The notes under the pieces: generated by a model
Database searches by the model: none
What the model saw: only the letters and a program-made list of their open reading frames with translations
What the model was told of the DNA's origin: nothing
In this document: positions 38,447 to 48,400 of the stretch, one piece after another
Layout: each line of letters starts with the position of its first letter
Position numbering within the stretch: position 1 is the stretch's first letter
From: Trichormus sp. M33_DOE_039
GTDB lineage: Bacteria; Cyanobacteriota; Cyanobacteriia; Cyanobacteriales; Nostocaceae
Assembly: GCA_015296085.1 (NCBI GenBank)
Contig: DVDT01000105.1
Location: 62,001-126,000, forward strand
Length of the DNA: 64,000 nt
Direction of reading: 5' to 3'
Position numbers and translations under genes: made by a program

Positions 38447-38665
38447 AGAGTTACAGTTAGTCGTTGTTAATTAACTAAAATTACTGATAGTAGTGACTTT
38501 GCTGTGACAGAGTGTGTTTCAGGTGATTGTGAATTAGTGAGAAATACGGTATTTAGAGAAAGAGATTTGTTGTGCGCTAACTGTCGGACACTTTGAAGTT
38601 GCAAAATTTTAAAATTATAGAATGCTGACTATAACTGCTGTGTTTCATTGTGAAGTTTGTAACTT

Positions 38666-38747
38666 GCTTTCCATAAGAATATTTTGAATTTTGAATTTCG
38701 AATTTTGTAGCTTTAGCTTTCCGCAGGGTATTTTGAATTTTGAATTG
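38666..38747. repeat. Two direct copies of a 32-bp AT-rich repeat
   Basis: GCTTTCC, 5-6 variable bases, TATTTTGAATTTTGAATT occurs at 38666-38697 and 38716-38747. The second copy overlaps the 3' end of the CHAT-CHASE2 gene. Confidence 0.7.
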
Positions 38748-41043
38748 ATACTGCGGTTGCTGTTGCAACTAATGAAAGAGCTGACGGGACAAAGGGAAGC
38801 CAAACACCGGCAATTAATAGACTCAAACAAAGTAAATACAAAACTCCAGAACTCACACCAATCGCTAACGCTAACCTGGGTAATAAACGCCATTGCCAAG
38901 CTAATAAACCTCCAGCTACCGCCCAACCCCAAATCCAAATCACTTCTAACCAAAGCGACAAAGCCGACAATAATGGACGACCATCTAAAGCAGCACTAAT
39001 AATTTGGCTGACCATGTGGGCTTGTACCATTACCCCTGGCATTGGTTCATTGACAAGACTGCCGTAGGGAGTACCCCAATAGTCAGCGATATCTCCCCTA
39101 GTGACGACACCAATCAAAACAATCCGGTCTTTGATGGCATTCCGATTAATCGGATTAGATAACAATTGGGTAAGTGTCACTTGTTCCGCGATTTGCTTAG
39201 ACGCGCGATAGTTGAGTAAGATTTGACCGCCGTTGGCATCAATGCCTTGATAACCACCAGTGCGAGATGAAAGACGGCGCAAAACTGTTTTTCCTAATTG
39301 CAAAGAGGGGGAAGGGCCAGAGGTAAATTTTGGTTGAATGCCAGAGGCTGAGAGATAGAGAAATGCTAGTTGGGTACTAAAAGCGTAGGGTGTGGAACAT
39401 AGAGAAGTAGTTTCTTGGGTCATAAATAGGAGATGGCGACGTACCACACGATCCTGATCATCAATGAAGTCGCTAAAACCTAATCTTTCCTTGGGAATTT
39501 CTGGCGGTGGTGCAGTAGCTTTGATCTTGACTGTAGCGTCACTGCCTTTACAGACCCCGATTAAATTATCAGTTTGTTGGAGTTGTGATTTTAACTCTAA
39601 TTGTTCTGCCGGGAAGTCGCGGTAGATATCCAAACCGATCGCTTTGGGTTGGTATTGATTGAGTTTTGTGAGTAATTTGTTGAGATATTTGTCGGAGATG
39701 GAAGTCCCTTTCAACACTTGGTCATCACGACGTTGATTTTCTATGTCTTCATCATCAATGGTGACTATTAATAACCGCCGATCTGGCCCCTCATCTGGAC
39801 GCGATCGCATCATTTGATCAAATGCTTGTAGTTCTAAACTTTGTAATCCGCCCAGTAAGCGCAAACCACAAACTACAGCCGACACTGCCAAACTAGATAA
39901 CGCCGCTATTTTTAAGCTGGATTTTTTTGCTACTGGTGGTGTATAAAATATTTCCTGTGTTGGAGGCTGAATCAATTCATCCCAAGTCAGGGGAATCTGG
40001 GCAGGATTTTGACAAATCACTGGCAGCCAAGTAGCACAGGGAAATCTATCTTCTAATCCCTGTAAACGTTCCCGTGCATGGCGGACTGCTTGGTATAAAG
40101 GTTCACCACCAGCAAAGCTTTGCAGAAAATATTTTAAGAACTCTTGCGCCACCTGATCGGGAACAGGTTCACGCATCACGATAATTTGAGGGATGTGTAA
40201 ATCAGCTAGTTCCCGCGCTAAACCTAACCCATCACAGGAGTTGAAAATTGCTAGTTGTAAACCCCGTTCTATAGCTTGTTTGAGGGCATATTTGAGTTCG
40301 CCAATAGAGAGACTATCGGTTTTGTTCAGGTAAATTCTGCCAGTTGTACCGTTGCCTTGACTAGAACTGTGTCCTGCAAAAAATAATACATCCCAATTTT
40401 TTCCCCAGAGGTAATCTGTCAATTCCTTACGCTGTGGTTCTACCAAAAAACTCACATCGGCATAGGGGCATTTTTGTAAAACAGCTTGATCTGCCTGGGT
40501 ATCAATTCCTTGACTATTGCCGACGATCGCTAAAATGTTGACTTGGGAATTGGGAGTTGGGGGTTTATGAATGCGCTCATAACTGGGTGAAGAAAGCGCG
40601 ATTTCCGCTTTAGGATAGCGTTCTAATAAATCCCAGATATGCCAAGGGAGTCTTTGCAATTGACTATTTTCTGATTGCAGAATGACTCTAATTTCGTCTG
40701 TGGGCATTAATTTTTCTAGCCATTTTTCCCGCAAGGGGCGAAAATCTTCTGCTTGTAGCCAAGCATTAAACCGGGCGCGTAAAATGTGGGCTAGTTCGTG
40801 GCAATCTTGGGTGACAGATACATTTGTCACTTGGATTTTGTCTGCATCTAAGCGATAAGTGTTACCTAACTGGAGATAACTAGCTTGCCAACGGGTGTAA
40901 TAAAGGGTGATTTCGGGACATGGTGGTAGTTTACCTGTGATTTCTGTGGAAGGGCGATCGCGCTCTTCTCCAATTTGCAGAGTGACAGGAAATCCTTGTT
41001 CAAAACCACCGTCGCCAAACTTTAGCACCACTAACTTAGCCAT
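38713..41043 (-). CDS. CHAT protease-like domain fused to CHASE2 membrane sensor
   Basis: About 776 residues. The N-terminal cytoplasmic half (about 150-370) is a CHAT (caspase HetF-associated with TPRs) domain with catalytic His in FFAGHSSS (near 222) and Cys in NSCDGLG (near 270), so it could be an active cysteine peptidase. TM1 near 381-400 leads to an extracytoplasmic CHASE2 domain (about 400-685: QAFDQMMRSRP, LLIVTIDDEDI, AIGLDIYRD, ILLNYRAS, RIVLIGVV) and three C-terminal helices. A signal outside could control proteolysis inside (inference). ATG 41043 is preferred to GTG 41073. The last ten or so residues are encoded by a dispersed repeat. DUF1822 lies 157 bases upstream, DUF928 downstream. 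Confidence 0.92.
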   Translation of the reverse strand: MAKLVVLKFGDGGFEQGFPVTLQIGEERDRPSTEITGKLPPCPEITLYYTRWQASYLQLGNTYRLDADKIQVTNVSVTQDCHELAHILRARFNAWLQAEDFRPLREKWLEKLMPTDEIRVILQSENSQLQRLPWHIWDLLERYPKAEIALSSPSYERIHKPPTPNSQVNILAIVGNSQGIDTQADQAVLQKCPYADVSFLVEPQRKELTDYLWGKNWDVLFFAGHSSSQGNGTTGRIYLNKTDSLSIGELKYALKQAIERGLQLAIFNSCDGLGLARELADLHIPQIIVMREPVPDQVAQEFLKYFLQSFAGGEPLYQAVRHARERLQGLEDRFPCATWLPVICQNPAQIPLTWDELIQPPTQEIFYTPPVAKKSSLKIAALSSLAVSAVVCGLRLLGGLQSLELQAFDQMMRSRPDEGPDRRLLIVTIDDEDIENQRRDDQVLKGTSISDKYLNKLLTKLNQYQPKAIGLDIYRDFPAEQLELKSQLQQTDNLIGVCKGSDATVKIKATAPPPEIPKERLGFSDFIDDQDRVVRRHLLFMTQETTSLCSTPYAFSTQLAFLYLSASGIQPKFTSGPSPSLQLGKTVLRRLSSRTGGYQGIDANGGQILLNYRASKQIAEQVTLTQLLSNPINRNAIKDRIVLIGVVTRGDIADYWGTPYGSLVNEPMPGVMVQAHMVSQIISAALDGRPLLSALSLWLEVIWIWGWAVAGGLLAWQWRLLPRLALAIGVSSGVLYLLCLSLLIAGVWLPFVPSALSLVATATAVSIQNSKYPAES

Positions 41044-41200
41044 GACCGTCGCTTTGCTCCGATTACCAATCACTGAATTTCTAATATGTTCAGACTTCTC
41101 CCCAAATATACAGTTCCGGGCAACAGGTCTGGAATTTGATACGTTGGTTCATTGTAATTACCCATGACCAACTACCGACCGCATTTAGATCTACATCACC

Positions 41201-42169
41201 TTAAATCACAAAGTTTTCTGTAATACTCATATCACCCAATGATACCTGAACACTAAACTCCTCTTGGAGATCGCCACGAAACTGTAACTGAACGTAGTTA
41301 TCGGCACTTCTGGCTTGAGCTTCTAAAAATACCGCACCAGCATTGTCTAAAACTTTCAGATGTACTCCTGCGGGGAGATACATTTGATTACCTGTGGCGT
41401 GGAGTTGCAAACGGACACTAGTTTTTTGATTAGCAGCTGGAGCAATTTCCACAATCAACATTACTGGTTGATTGTCGATTTTGATACCCAAATCAATCAG
41501 TTTTGCTCTTCTCGTTACGCTTTCTGATTGTTCCTGCATGGCTTCAGGAGTGCTGACGGGGCTACGAAAGGCATAAGCAGGTCTTGTATCTAGGGAACTC
41601 AACAAGGATTCTACTGTTTGCCAACCAGCCTCAACTTGACCAACAAACCACTGACTGAGATTTACCAGTGCATCAACTGGGGAAGTTTTCAATTGCGCCA
41701 AGCGATCAATTAATGCTTCTAGTGGTTGTAGTTGATTTAAAGTTATTGTTTCGGTGGCAACATTTTTGACAAAACCCAATATTTGGGCTTCTTCGGAAGC
41801 ATCATCCACTTGCACAAATACATAACCCACTCGGTCTTCCCAAGTTTCTGGGGGAATCGAGCAAACTGAGCTGCCAGCAATTACAGGACGGCATTCCAAA
41901 CGACCAACTGAAGACACCTCCAAATCAGCCACATCTGCACAAAACTGCATGACGGGATTCCAACTGTCACTAGCTGTGAGATTAGTAGGAACATCCATCA
42001 TTTGTAAATAATCATTTACTACCCACACAGCTAAAGTATTGAGCCGAACTTGCTCGGCTTTGGTTAAAGTAGGCTGTTGGTTAGCAAACCGTTGGGCAGT
42101 TGTACGAGCCGCTTGAGAAATCGGCAGCGTAATTGCGAAATCCTCTACCTTGGAGGTGTTGTTAGTCAT
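41201..42169 (-). CDS. DUF1822 family protein
   Basis: 322 residues, soluble, no signal peptide. The family start is plain: FAITLPISQAARTTAQRFAN, then RLNTLAVWVVNDYLQMMDVP and SDSWNPVMQFCADVADLEV. The C-terminal half is beta-rich (MLIVEIAPAANQKTSVRLQL, VHLKVLDNAGAVFLEAQAR). Function unknown; the family is nearly confined to cyanobacteria and is often next to CHASE2/CHAT genes. Lies between the TPR-CHAT gene (165 bases upstream) and CHAT-CHASE2, same strand, which supports a joint role. Confidence 0.9.
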   Translation of the reverse strand: MTNNTSKVEDFAITLPISQAARTTAQRFANQQPTLTKAEQVRLNTLAVWVVNDYLQMMDVPTNLTASDSWNPVMQFCADVADLEVSSVGRLECRPVIAGSSVCSIPPETWEDRVGYVFVQVDDASEEAQILGFVKNVATETITLNQLQPLEALIDRLAQLKTSPVDALVNLSQWFVGQVEAGWQTVESLLSSLDTRPAYAFRSPVSTPEAMQEQSESVTRRAKLIDLGIKIDNQPVMLIVEIAPAANQKTSVRLQLHATGNQMYLPAGVHLKVLDNAGAVFLEAQARSADNYVQLQFRGDLQEEFSVQVSLGDMSITENFVI

Positions 42170-42333
42170 AAGTTCAATCCCCAGTTGATCAATGCTGCTA
42201 TTTAGATATCATCCAAATTCATTCAATTTATGCCACAAAATAAATGATTTTTAGAGAGTTTTCTGGAATAGGGGTGTGGGGAAGGTAGGGGACAGGGAGA
42301 ATTTACCCCAACCCCCCAGTTCCCATACCCTAA

Positions 42334-45195
42334 TTACAACCAATTGCCGATTAAAACATAGGCAGACCAAAAGCTGGGAGCTTGGTAGTTGGGATGGCGT
42401 AGCAGTTTGAGTTGGGCTAGTTGCAAAGCTTCGGCTTTGGTCATGTTGTTGTTTTTGAGTTGTCGATAAAATTCTCCAACAAATAAGGCGGTTGATTCAT
42501 CGTCAATTTGCCATAGAGATGCTACTGTGCTGCGTGCGCCGGCTCTGACGGCTGCTCCTGCTAGTCCTAAGGCGGCGCGATTATCTCCTACTGCTGTTTG
42601 GCAGGCACTTAAAACTAGTAGTTCTATTGCTCCTGGACTGGTTTCTTCTCGGTTACGGAGCAGATTGTCAAACTCTTTGACTTTGATCGGGCCATCGTTG
42701 GCTAAAATGAATGTTTCTTCAGCGACAGAACTAAATTGACCGTGAGTAGCTAAATGCACAACGTTAAATGAAACGGCGTTTACCTCTTTTTCTAGGGCTT
42801 CGCGGGTAAATTGCTGATCTAAAAGACTGGTAGTAGAGACTCCAGCACTAGCAATCAGGTCTACCTCTGATTTAATTGCTGGGAGGGGGGCAAAATTAGG
42901 AAACCCTTCTGGGGGCTGAGTTAGCCCAGCAGTTAAGGCTCTGAGTTCCTGTCTTTGTAGGGGTTTGGGATCAAGCAGTTGCAGACCAACACTGAGAGCG
43001 ATCGCATATTTTTCAATTAAATATTTTTCCCCGTCATACAGAACCGCCATTGGTAAGTTACGTAACGCACCATCTAGAACAAATACTAGTGTCTTGACTT
43101 GACTGGCAGCTAATTCTGATTCAATAGGACGGAGTAACCAGTTATAAACTTGTTGTGATTGAGTTTTAATGACGTTAGTAGTTGTGGGATTAATCAGATT
43201 TTTGCGTAGTTCTGTGAGAACTTTGTCTACTTCTGACTGATTAACGTTGACACTGTAATGTTTGAGTGGTTGGTTAGGAATTTTGACGATGACTTGCAAT
43301 CGCTGCGGCAAAATAATGGGATAGAGAATGGCTGTGGTGGGGTTATCTTGATCTACTACTTGATCAATCAGGACACTTTCACCTTTGAGACAAGCTTCCC
43401 GAAAAAAGTTATCTAATTCTGCTAATTGCAAAGCCTCAATGCGTTGACGGGCTTTATCTAAAATTTTTTCATCTAATTGTCCCACTGGAGACTGTAATAA
43501 TAACTCTACGGATTGACGATAGACGGGTTCTACACTGTCACGAAAGTTAAATTGCACGTCTTGATTGACGGCTACTAAGTCACCTCTGAGGGATTTGAGT
43601 GTATCTACGGCAGCATCATAAGCTGTGATCGCACCATTTAGATCATTCTGCGCCCACAGTAATCTCCCTAACTGCCACTCTAAGCGATAGCTAATATCGG
43701 CAGCATTACTCATCTGTGCCAGCACTAATCCTTGCTGAGTAATCCTTTGTGCTTCTTGCCATTGTTGATTGTTCTCATACAAATTCCCCAAACTTAATAA
43801 TCCATAAGCTTCCGCTTGTTGATCTCCCAAACTGCGTGCTTGTTGGATGATATTGGCTAAGAGTTGGGCGATTTGTTGGGGATTAGGGATTGGAGACTGG
43901 GGGGTGGGGGACAAGGTAGAATCTTTGGCCTTCTCCCTTTCCATAATTGCTTTACTTGGGGAGAAGTCAGAGCGGAGGTTTCCTCTGCTCTGAACTTTGG
44001 GACAAAGCCCTTCGCGGAGCGTCTCGAAGAGAAGACCGCATTGCTCTGTGCCTTTTCCCTCCTGCCTATTGCTCAATCTCATCAAACTCTGAGCATAGTT
44101 AATCTGGGCATAGATGGCTGCACGGCTGGGGGGGAGTTGGTTAAGGTGGACTGGAATTGAGGGAATGAGATTTTGTGCTTCTGATAATTGTTGATTGTCA
44201 ATAAGTAAGCTGAGTTGATTGAGTTGGGCTTGAATTTTGGTGAGGGGTAAGGCAGATGGTGCTATTTGCTGATAATAAGTAATGGCGGCTGTGACTTCCT
44301 GCTTTGCTCGTGTGTTGTTACCCAAACTCTTGGCGCGTGAACTATCAGCGCGTGCATTGTTGCCTAAGCTTAATAGACTAGCTCCCATTTCTCCAGGTAA
44401 TTGCAGGCGTTGAGCAATGTCTAGACTTTGCTCTAAAACAGTGCGGGACTCGGCTAAATCGCCAATTACCATGAGGGCATCACCAAGCGATCGCAATCCG
44501 ACTGCTTTTTCTCTAGAGTCTGGTTGTACTTGTAGTTTTTGCTTGACTGCTAGCAAAATCTGTACCGCGCGACGATAAAAGCCTTGGTTGCGCCATGCTT
44601 GGGCTTGATTAATCTGCGATCGCACTTCGCCAATCGGGTTCTTAATTTGTTGATAAATCTCTGCGGTTTGCTGCCAGGTTGCTAAAGCTTTCTCTGTATT
44701 ACCCATTGCCAATTGCAACCGCCCTTGAATATCCAGGGTTTGAGCTAATATTTGCAGAGTTTGCTCGTTTTTTTGGGACGGGAGTAATTCCAGACTGGTT
44801 TTAATTGCTGTCTGTGCTGCTGGCCAGTCACCGAGTTGTTGATAAGCTAAAGACAAGTTACTGAAGGTGGCAGCCAGCTTCAGATTATCTCCTTGCTGTT
44901 TATATGCCTGGGCTGCTTGCTGTAATACCTGCACTGCCTCAGCAAAACGTCCAGCATCATATAAAGTTTTACCCTGCTCTATCAATAACTTACCGTCAGA
45001 TTTCACTAAATGCGGTGCATCTAGTTGCAAAGCAACCGGAGGTTGAGAACTAGCCCTCCCATCTCCAGCCATTACAGGCAAATTGATTGTGAAGACCAAA
45101 CCCACCAAAAAGTATATAAATAAACTGAGTATTCTTTTTGGCTTGCTAACTGTGAAATAACGACAAAAGACTCTAAAAAATTTATTTATAGACAT
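42334..45195 (-). CDS. TPR-repeat protein with C-terminal CHAT domain
   Basis: About 953 residues from ATG 45195 (a non-ATG start at 45240 would add 15). A hydrophobic leader (ILSLFIYFLVGLVFTINL) suggests export or membrane anchoring. TPR repeats run from about 50 to 520 (GKTLYDAGRFAEAVQVLQQA, FSNLSLAYQQLGDWPAAQTA). The CHAT domain (about 620-950) keeps His in HLATHGQFSS (near 816) and Cys in VLSACQTAVGD (near 864), then GLAGAAVRAGARSTVASLWQ. TPRs should bind partners or substrates of the peptidase. The TPR region is interrupted at about residues 375-436 by a segment encoded by two dispersed repeats (43886-44070), in frame. Confidence 0.92.
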   Translation of the reverse strand: MSINKFFRVFCRYFTVSKPKRILSLFIYFLVGLVFTINLPVMAGDGRASSQPPVALQLDAPHLVKSDGKLLIEQGKTLYDAGRFAEAVQVLQQAAQAYKQQGDNLKLAATFSNLSLAYQQLGDWPAAQTAIKTSLELLPSQKNEQTLQILAQTLDIQGRLQLAMGNTEKALATWQQTAEIYQQIKNPIGEVRSQINQAQAWRNQGFYRRAVQILLAVKQKLQVQPDSREKAVGLRSLGDALMVIGDLAESRTVLEQSLDIAQRLQLPGEMGASLLSLGNNARADSSRAKSLGNNTRAKQEVTAAITYYQQIAPSALPLTKIQAQLNQLSLLIDNQQLSEAQNLIPSIPVHLNQLPPSRAAIYAQINYAQSLMRLSNRQEGKGTEQCGLLFETLREGLCPKVQSRGNLRSDFSPSKAIMEREKAKDSTLSPTPQSPIPNPQQIAQLLANIIQQARSLGDQQAEAYGLLSLGNLYENNQQWQEAQRITQQGLVLAQMSNAADISYRLEWQLGRLLWAQNDLNGAITAYDAAVDTLKSLRGDLVAVNQDVQFNFRDSVEPVYRQSVELLLQSPVGQLDEKILDKARQRIEALQLAELDNFFREACLKGESVLIDQVVDQDNPTTAILYPIILPQRLQVIVKIPNQPLKHYSVNVNQSEVDKVLTELRKNLINPTTTNVIKTQSQQVYNWLLRPIESELAASQVKTLVFVLDGALRNLPMAVLYDGEKYLIEKYAIALSVGLQLLDPKPLQRQELRALTAGLTQPPEGFPNFAPLPAIKSEVDLIASAGVSTTSLLDQQFTREALEKEVNAVSFNVVHLATHGQFSSVAEETFILANDGPIKVKEFDNLLRNREETSPGAIELLVLSACQTAVGDNRAALGLAGAAVRAGARSTVASLWQIDDESTALFVGEFYRQLKNNNMTKAEALQLAQLKLLRHPNYQAPSFWSAYVLIGNWL
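43963..43998. repeat. Dispersed 36-bp palindromic repeat, copy B, inside a coding sequence
   Basis: GAAGTCAGAGCGGAGG, TTT, CCTCTGCTCTGAACTTT. It is followed at 44018-44040 by GCGTCTCGAAGAGAAGACCG, which resembles 21491-21511. Both lie within the TPR-CHAT gene. Confidence 0.8.
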
Positions 45196-45409
45196 GGTGA
45201 TTGGCAACTGACAACCTGGAATGTTTTCAGAGCAAGACACAGAGTTAGAGTTATCCTGCTACCGACCTGCCACTAATTGTACAGGACTTACGCGGTGAGA
45301 CTCCGCGTTAGCAGATGGTTTGTCATCCCTAGGCTTGTAAATTACACAATCACTCGTGAGGTTCGCTGACTGTTAACTGTTAGCAATCAACTCAAAAAGA
45401 TGTCACAGC

Positions 45410-48400
45410 TTATAGTAAAGCTTCTAATGCTGCTAATTCTGCTGTGATAGACATTTCAATTGAGGAGTTATCTGAAGGGGTGAATTCCTGATGCTCAGTG
45501 ATTTTGGAAATTACAGTTTTCTGTGCTATTAACTGGGTAGCAATATACTCAGCTAAAGCATTGATGGTGGGATGTTCAAACAACACTGTCGAAGGAATAG
45601 TTTGTTGTAACCCTGCTTCTAGACGACTACGCAACTCTACCATCATCAGTGAATCCATACCCATATCAAAAAATCCTAGCTGTACATCTGGTAGTTGGGG
45701 TGAGGACGAACCTAAAACTTGACTTACTTGTGTCTGTAGGTAATTTCTCAAGTATGAAATACGTTCCTTGATCCCTAGAGATTGGATTTGCTGTGTCAGT
45801 TGAGAGGCTTGATTTTGATTGCCGATGCTTGGAGTTTGCTGACGAAAATCTTCAAAGAAAGGTGAAGATAATCTTTGCTTGCGCAGTTCTGACCAATTTA
45901 CTGGAATTACCCCTACCTGTATGGAAGATTGGGTGAGGAGAAACTCTAAAATATCTATACCTTGTTCGGGAGTGAATTCACTGATGCCCCGCAAACTCAT
46001 GTGACGAGAAACCAGTCTTTTAGCGGCTGCACCAATATCTGACCATATGCCCCAATTTATACTCAAGGCAGGTAATCCTTGGTGACGGCGATATTGGGCT
46101 AAGGTATCGAGAAAAGTATTTGCAGCTACATGGTTCGCCTGTCCTGGAGAACCTAATAGAGAAGCTGCGGAGGAAAACATGATGAAATAATCTAAGGGAA
46201 TGTTTTGTGTTAATAGGTGGAGATTCCATGCACCTGCCACCTTAGGATTCATCACGCGTTGCATTCGTTCTGGATTTAATTGCTGTAAAACTCCATCATC
46301 TAAAACCCCAGCGGCGTGAATCACTCCCCGCAAAGGTGGATAGTTACGCTCAATGTCTGCCAGAACCGCTGCTAATTGGGCGTTTTGGCTAACATCTGTC
46401 CGAGTTGTCATAATTGTTGCCCCAGTTGCTTGTAAGGCTTGAATTTGTTGCTGTGCTCCGGTATCTGGCTGGTTACGTCCCACAAGAACGATATATTTTG
46501 CACCTTTTTCTACTAACCAACGTGCCACACGCAAACCTAAACCTCCCATTCCTCCTGTAATTAAATAGGTTGCTTGGGGTGATACTAACTCAGTAGGTGT
46601 GTGGGTAATGACGATTTTGCCGATATGTTGGGCTTGTTGCATCATCTGCAAAGCTTCTACTATCTTAGTAGCGGGAAAAATAGTCTGAGGTAGCGATGAC
46701 CTGTGGTCAGTCGAAGACCATCGCAGTTTTCCACCTTGGAACTGCTCCATGAGACGATGTAACAAAGTTTGGATTGTCTGAGGTTCTCGTTGAGCAACAC
46801 TCATCAAATCCACTAGATGATAAGTAACTTGAGGCTTGACTTGAGCAACTTGTTCTGTATCCCAAACTCCTCGTTTACCAATTTCGATAAATTTTCCTTG
46901 GGGTTTGAGTACCGATAAACTAGCCGGGATATATTCACCAGATAGGGAGTTAAATACGATATCCACTCCTTCCCCCTGGGTGATTTTTAGAATTTCCTGG
47001 GCAAAATCCAAGGTACGAGAATTAAAGATATGTTGTACACCTAAAGCGCGTAACGTCTCCCATTTCCCAGGACTGGCTGTGGCGAAGACTTCTAACCCAG
47101 CTTGTTGGGCAATTTGTAAAGCAGCCATACCAGTTCCCCCAGTCGCTGCGTGAATAAGGATGCGTTGTCCCGGTTGAATTTTCATGATTTCCTGTAAAGC
47201 ATATGTAGCAGTCAGGAAATTGGCGGGAATTGCAGCGGCGGTGGTAAAACTCAAGGAATCTGGTTTAGTAATGACATAATTAGCATTATTCGTCACATAT
47301 TGACTAAAACTATCAGCAGCCAGTGCTACGACAGCATCGCCCACGCTTAGATGCGTTACACCCTTACCAACAGCCACAACTTCCCCAGCACATTCCACGC
47401 CAAACCAATTACGTGCAAAAGGCAGTAACCCCAAAGCATCAAGAACATCAATAAAATTTAATCCGGTGGCTTTTACCCGAATTTCTACCTCTCCGGCTTG
47501 GGGCTGACAACGGGGGGAAGATTGCCATTTTAAGGATGTGAGTACCCCACGTTTACCAATAGTTAAGCGGTAGGGTGCATCGGGAAGGGTTTGATGAGTA
47601 CAACGAGTTAATCTGGCTACCTTGCGTCCAGATGCGTGTAAGGCGATTTGTTCTTCTTCTCCAGGATGGTGAATTTCGGTAACGAGGTTTTGAACTTGGG
47701 TAAGCAGTTCTTGTGTAGGGTCTAAATCAACGCAGCGACAATTTAATTCTGGGTGTTCCAAACGGATGACTTTGCCCATACCCCAGAGAGAAGATTGATT
47801 TAATCCTGTGGTGGTGTGGGGATTGACAGCACCTTGAGTTACTAGCCAGAAGTTGACGGGGTAATGTTGCGTTTTAATTAACGTTTGGACAATGTGGAGG
47901 AGATGATTACATTCGTTAATAGTGTTTTGACAACCAGCGACATAAATGATGTGTTTGATAGCTGGATTGAGAAATTCTGGAATATTATCTGAAGGTTTCA
48001 GGAGCAAAGATGGCAATTCTAAGTATTGATTTATTGCTTCTCCCCATGCTGATAAATCTGTAATAATCAAACATTCTTCCTGGCATTGAGCATGCTTTGG
48101 TAGTTGTGCCACAATCACGCTTTGTTGTGCTAATGCTTCTGGGAGAACTGAATCAGGAGTAATATGTACAACGTTGGTAAAGTCTTGTGTTTTTAATAAG
48201 CTTTGCCAGGCGGAAGTGGAAATGAGGGGATAATAAGGGCGTAAATCTTTATCTTGGAAACGCCACCAACCCTCAGTTAACCCGAAAATTAAATCTATCC
48301 AAATGCTGGGAAGTGTGGTTTCTAAAAGTATGAGTAACCCGTTATTTTTGAGTAATGATTTAACATTAGTAATTGTGTGATTTAAATTCTCGGTTGCGTG

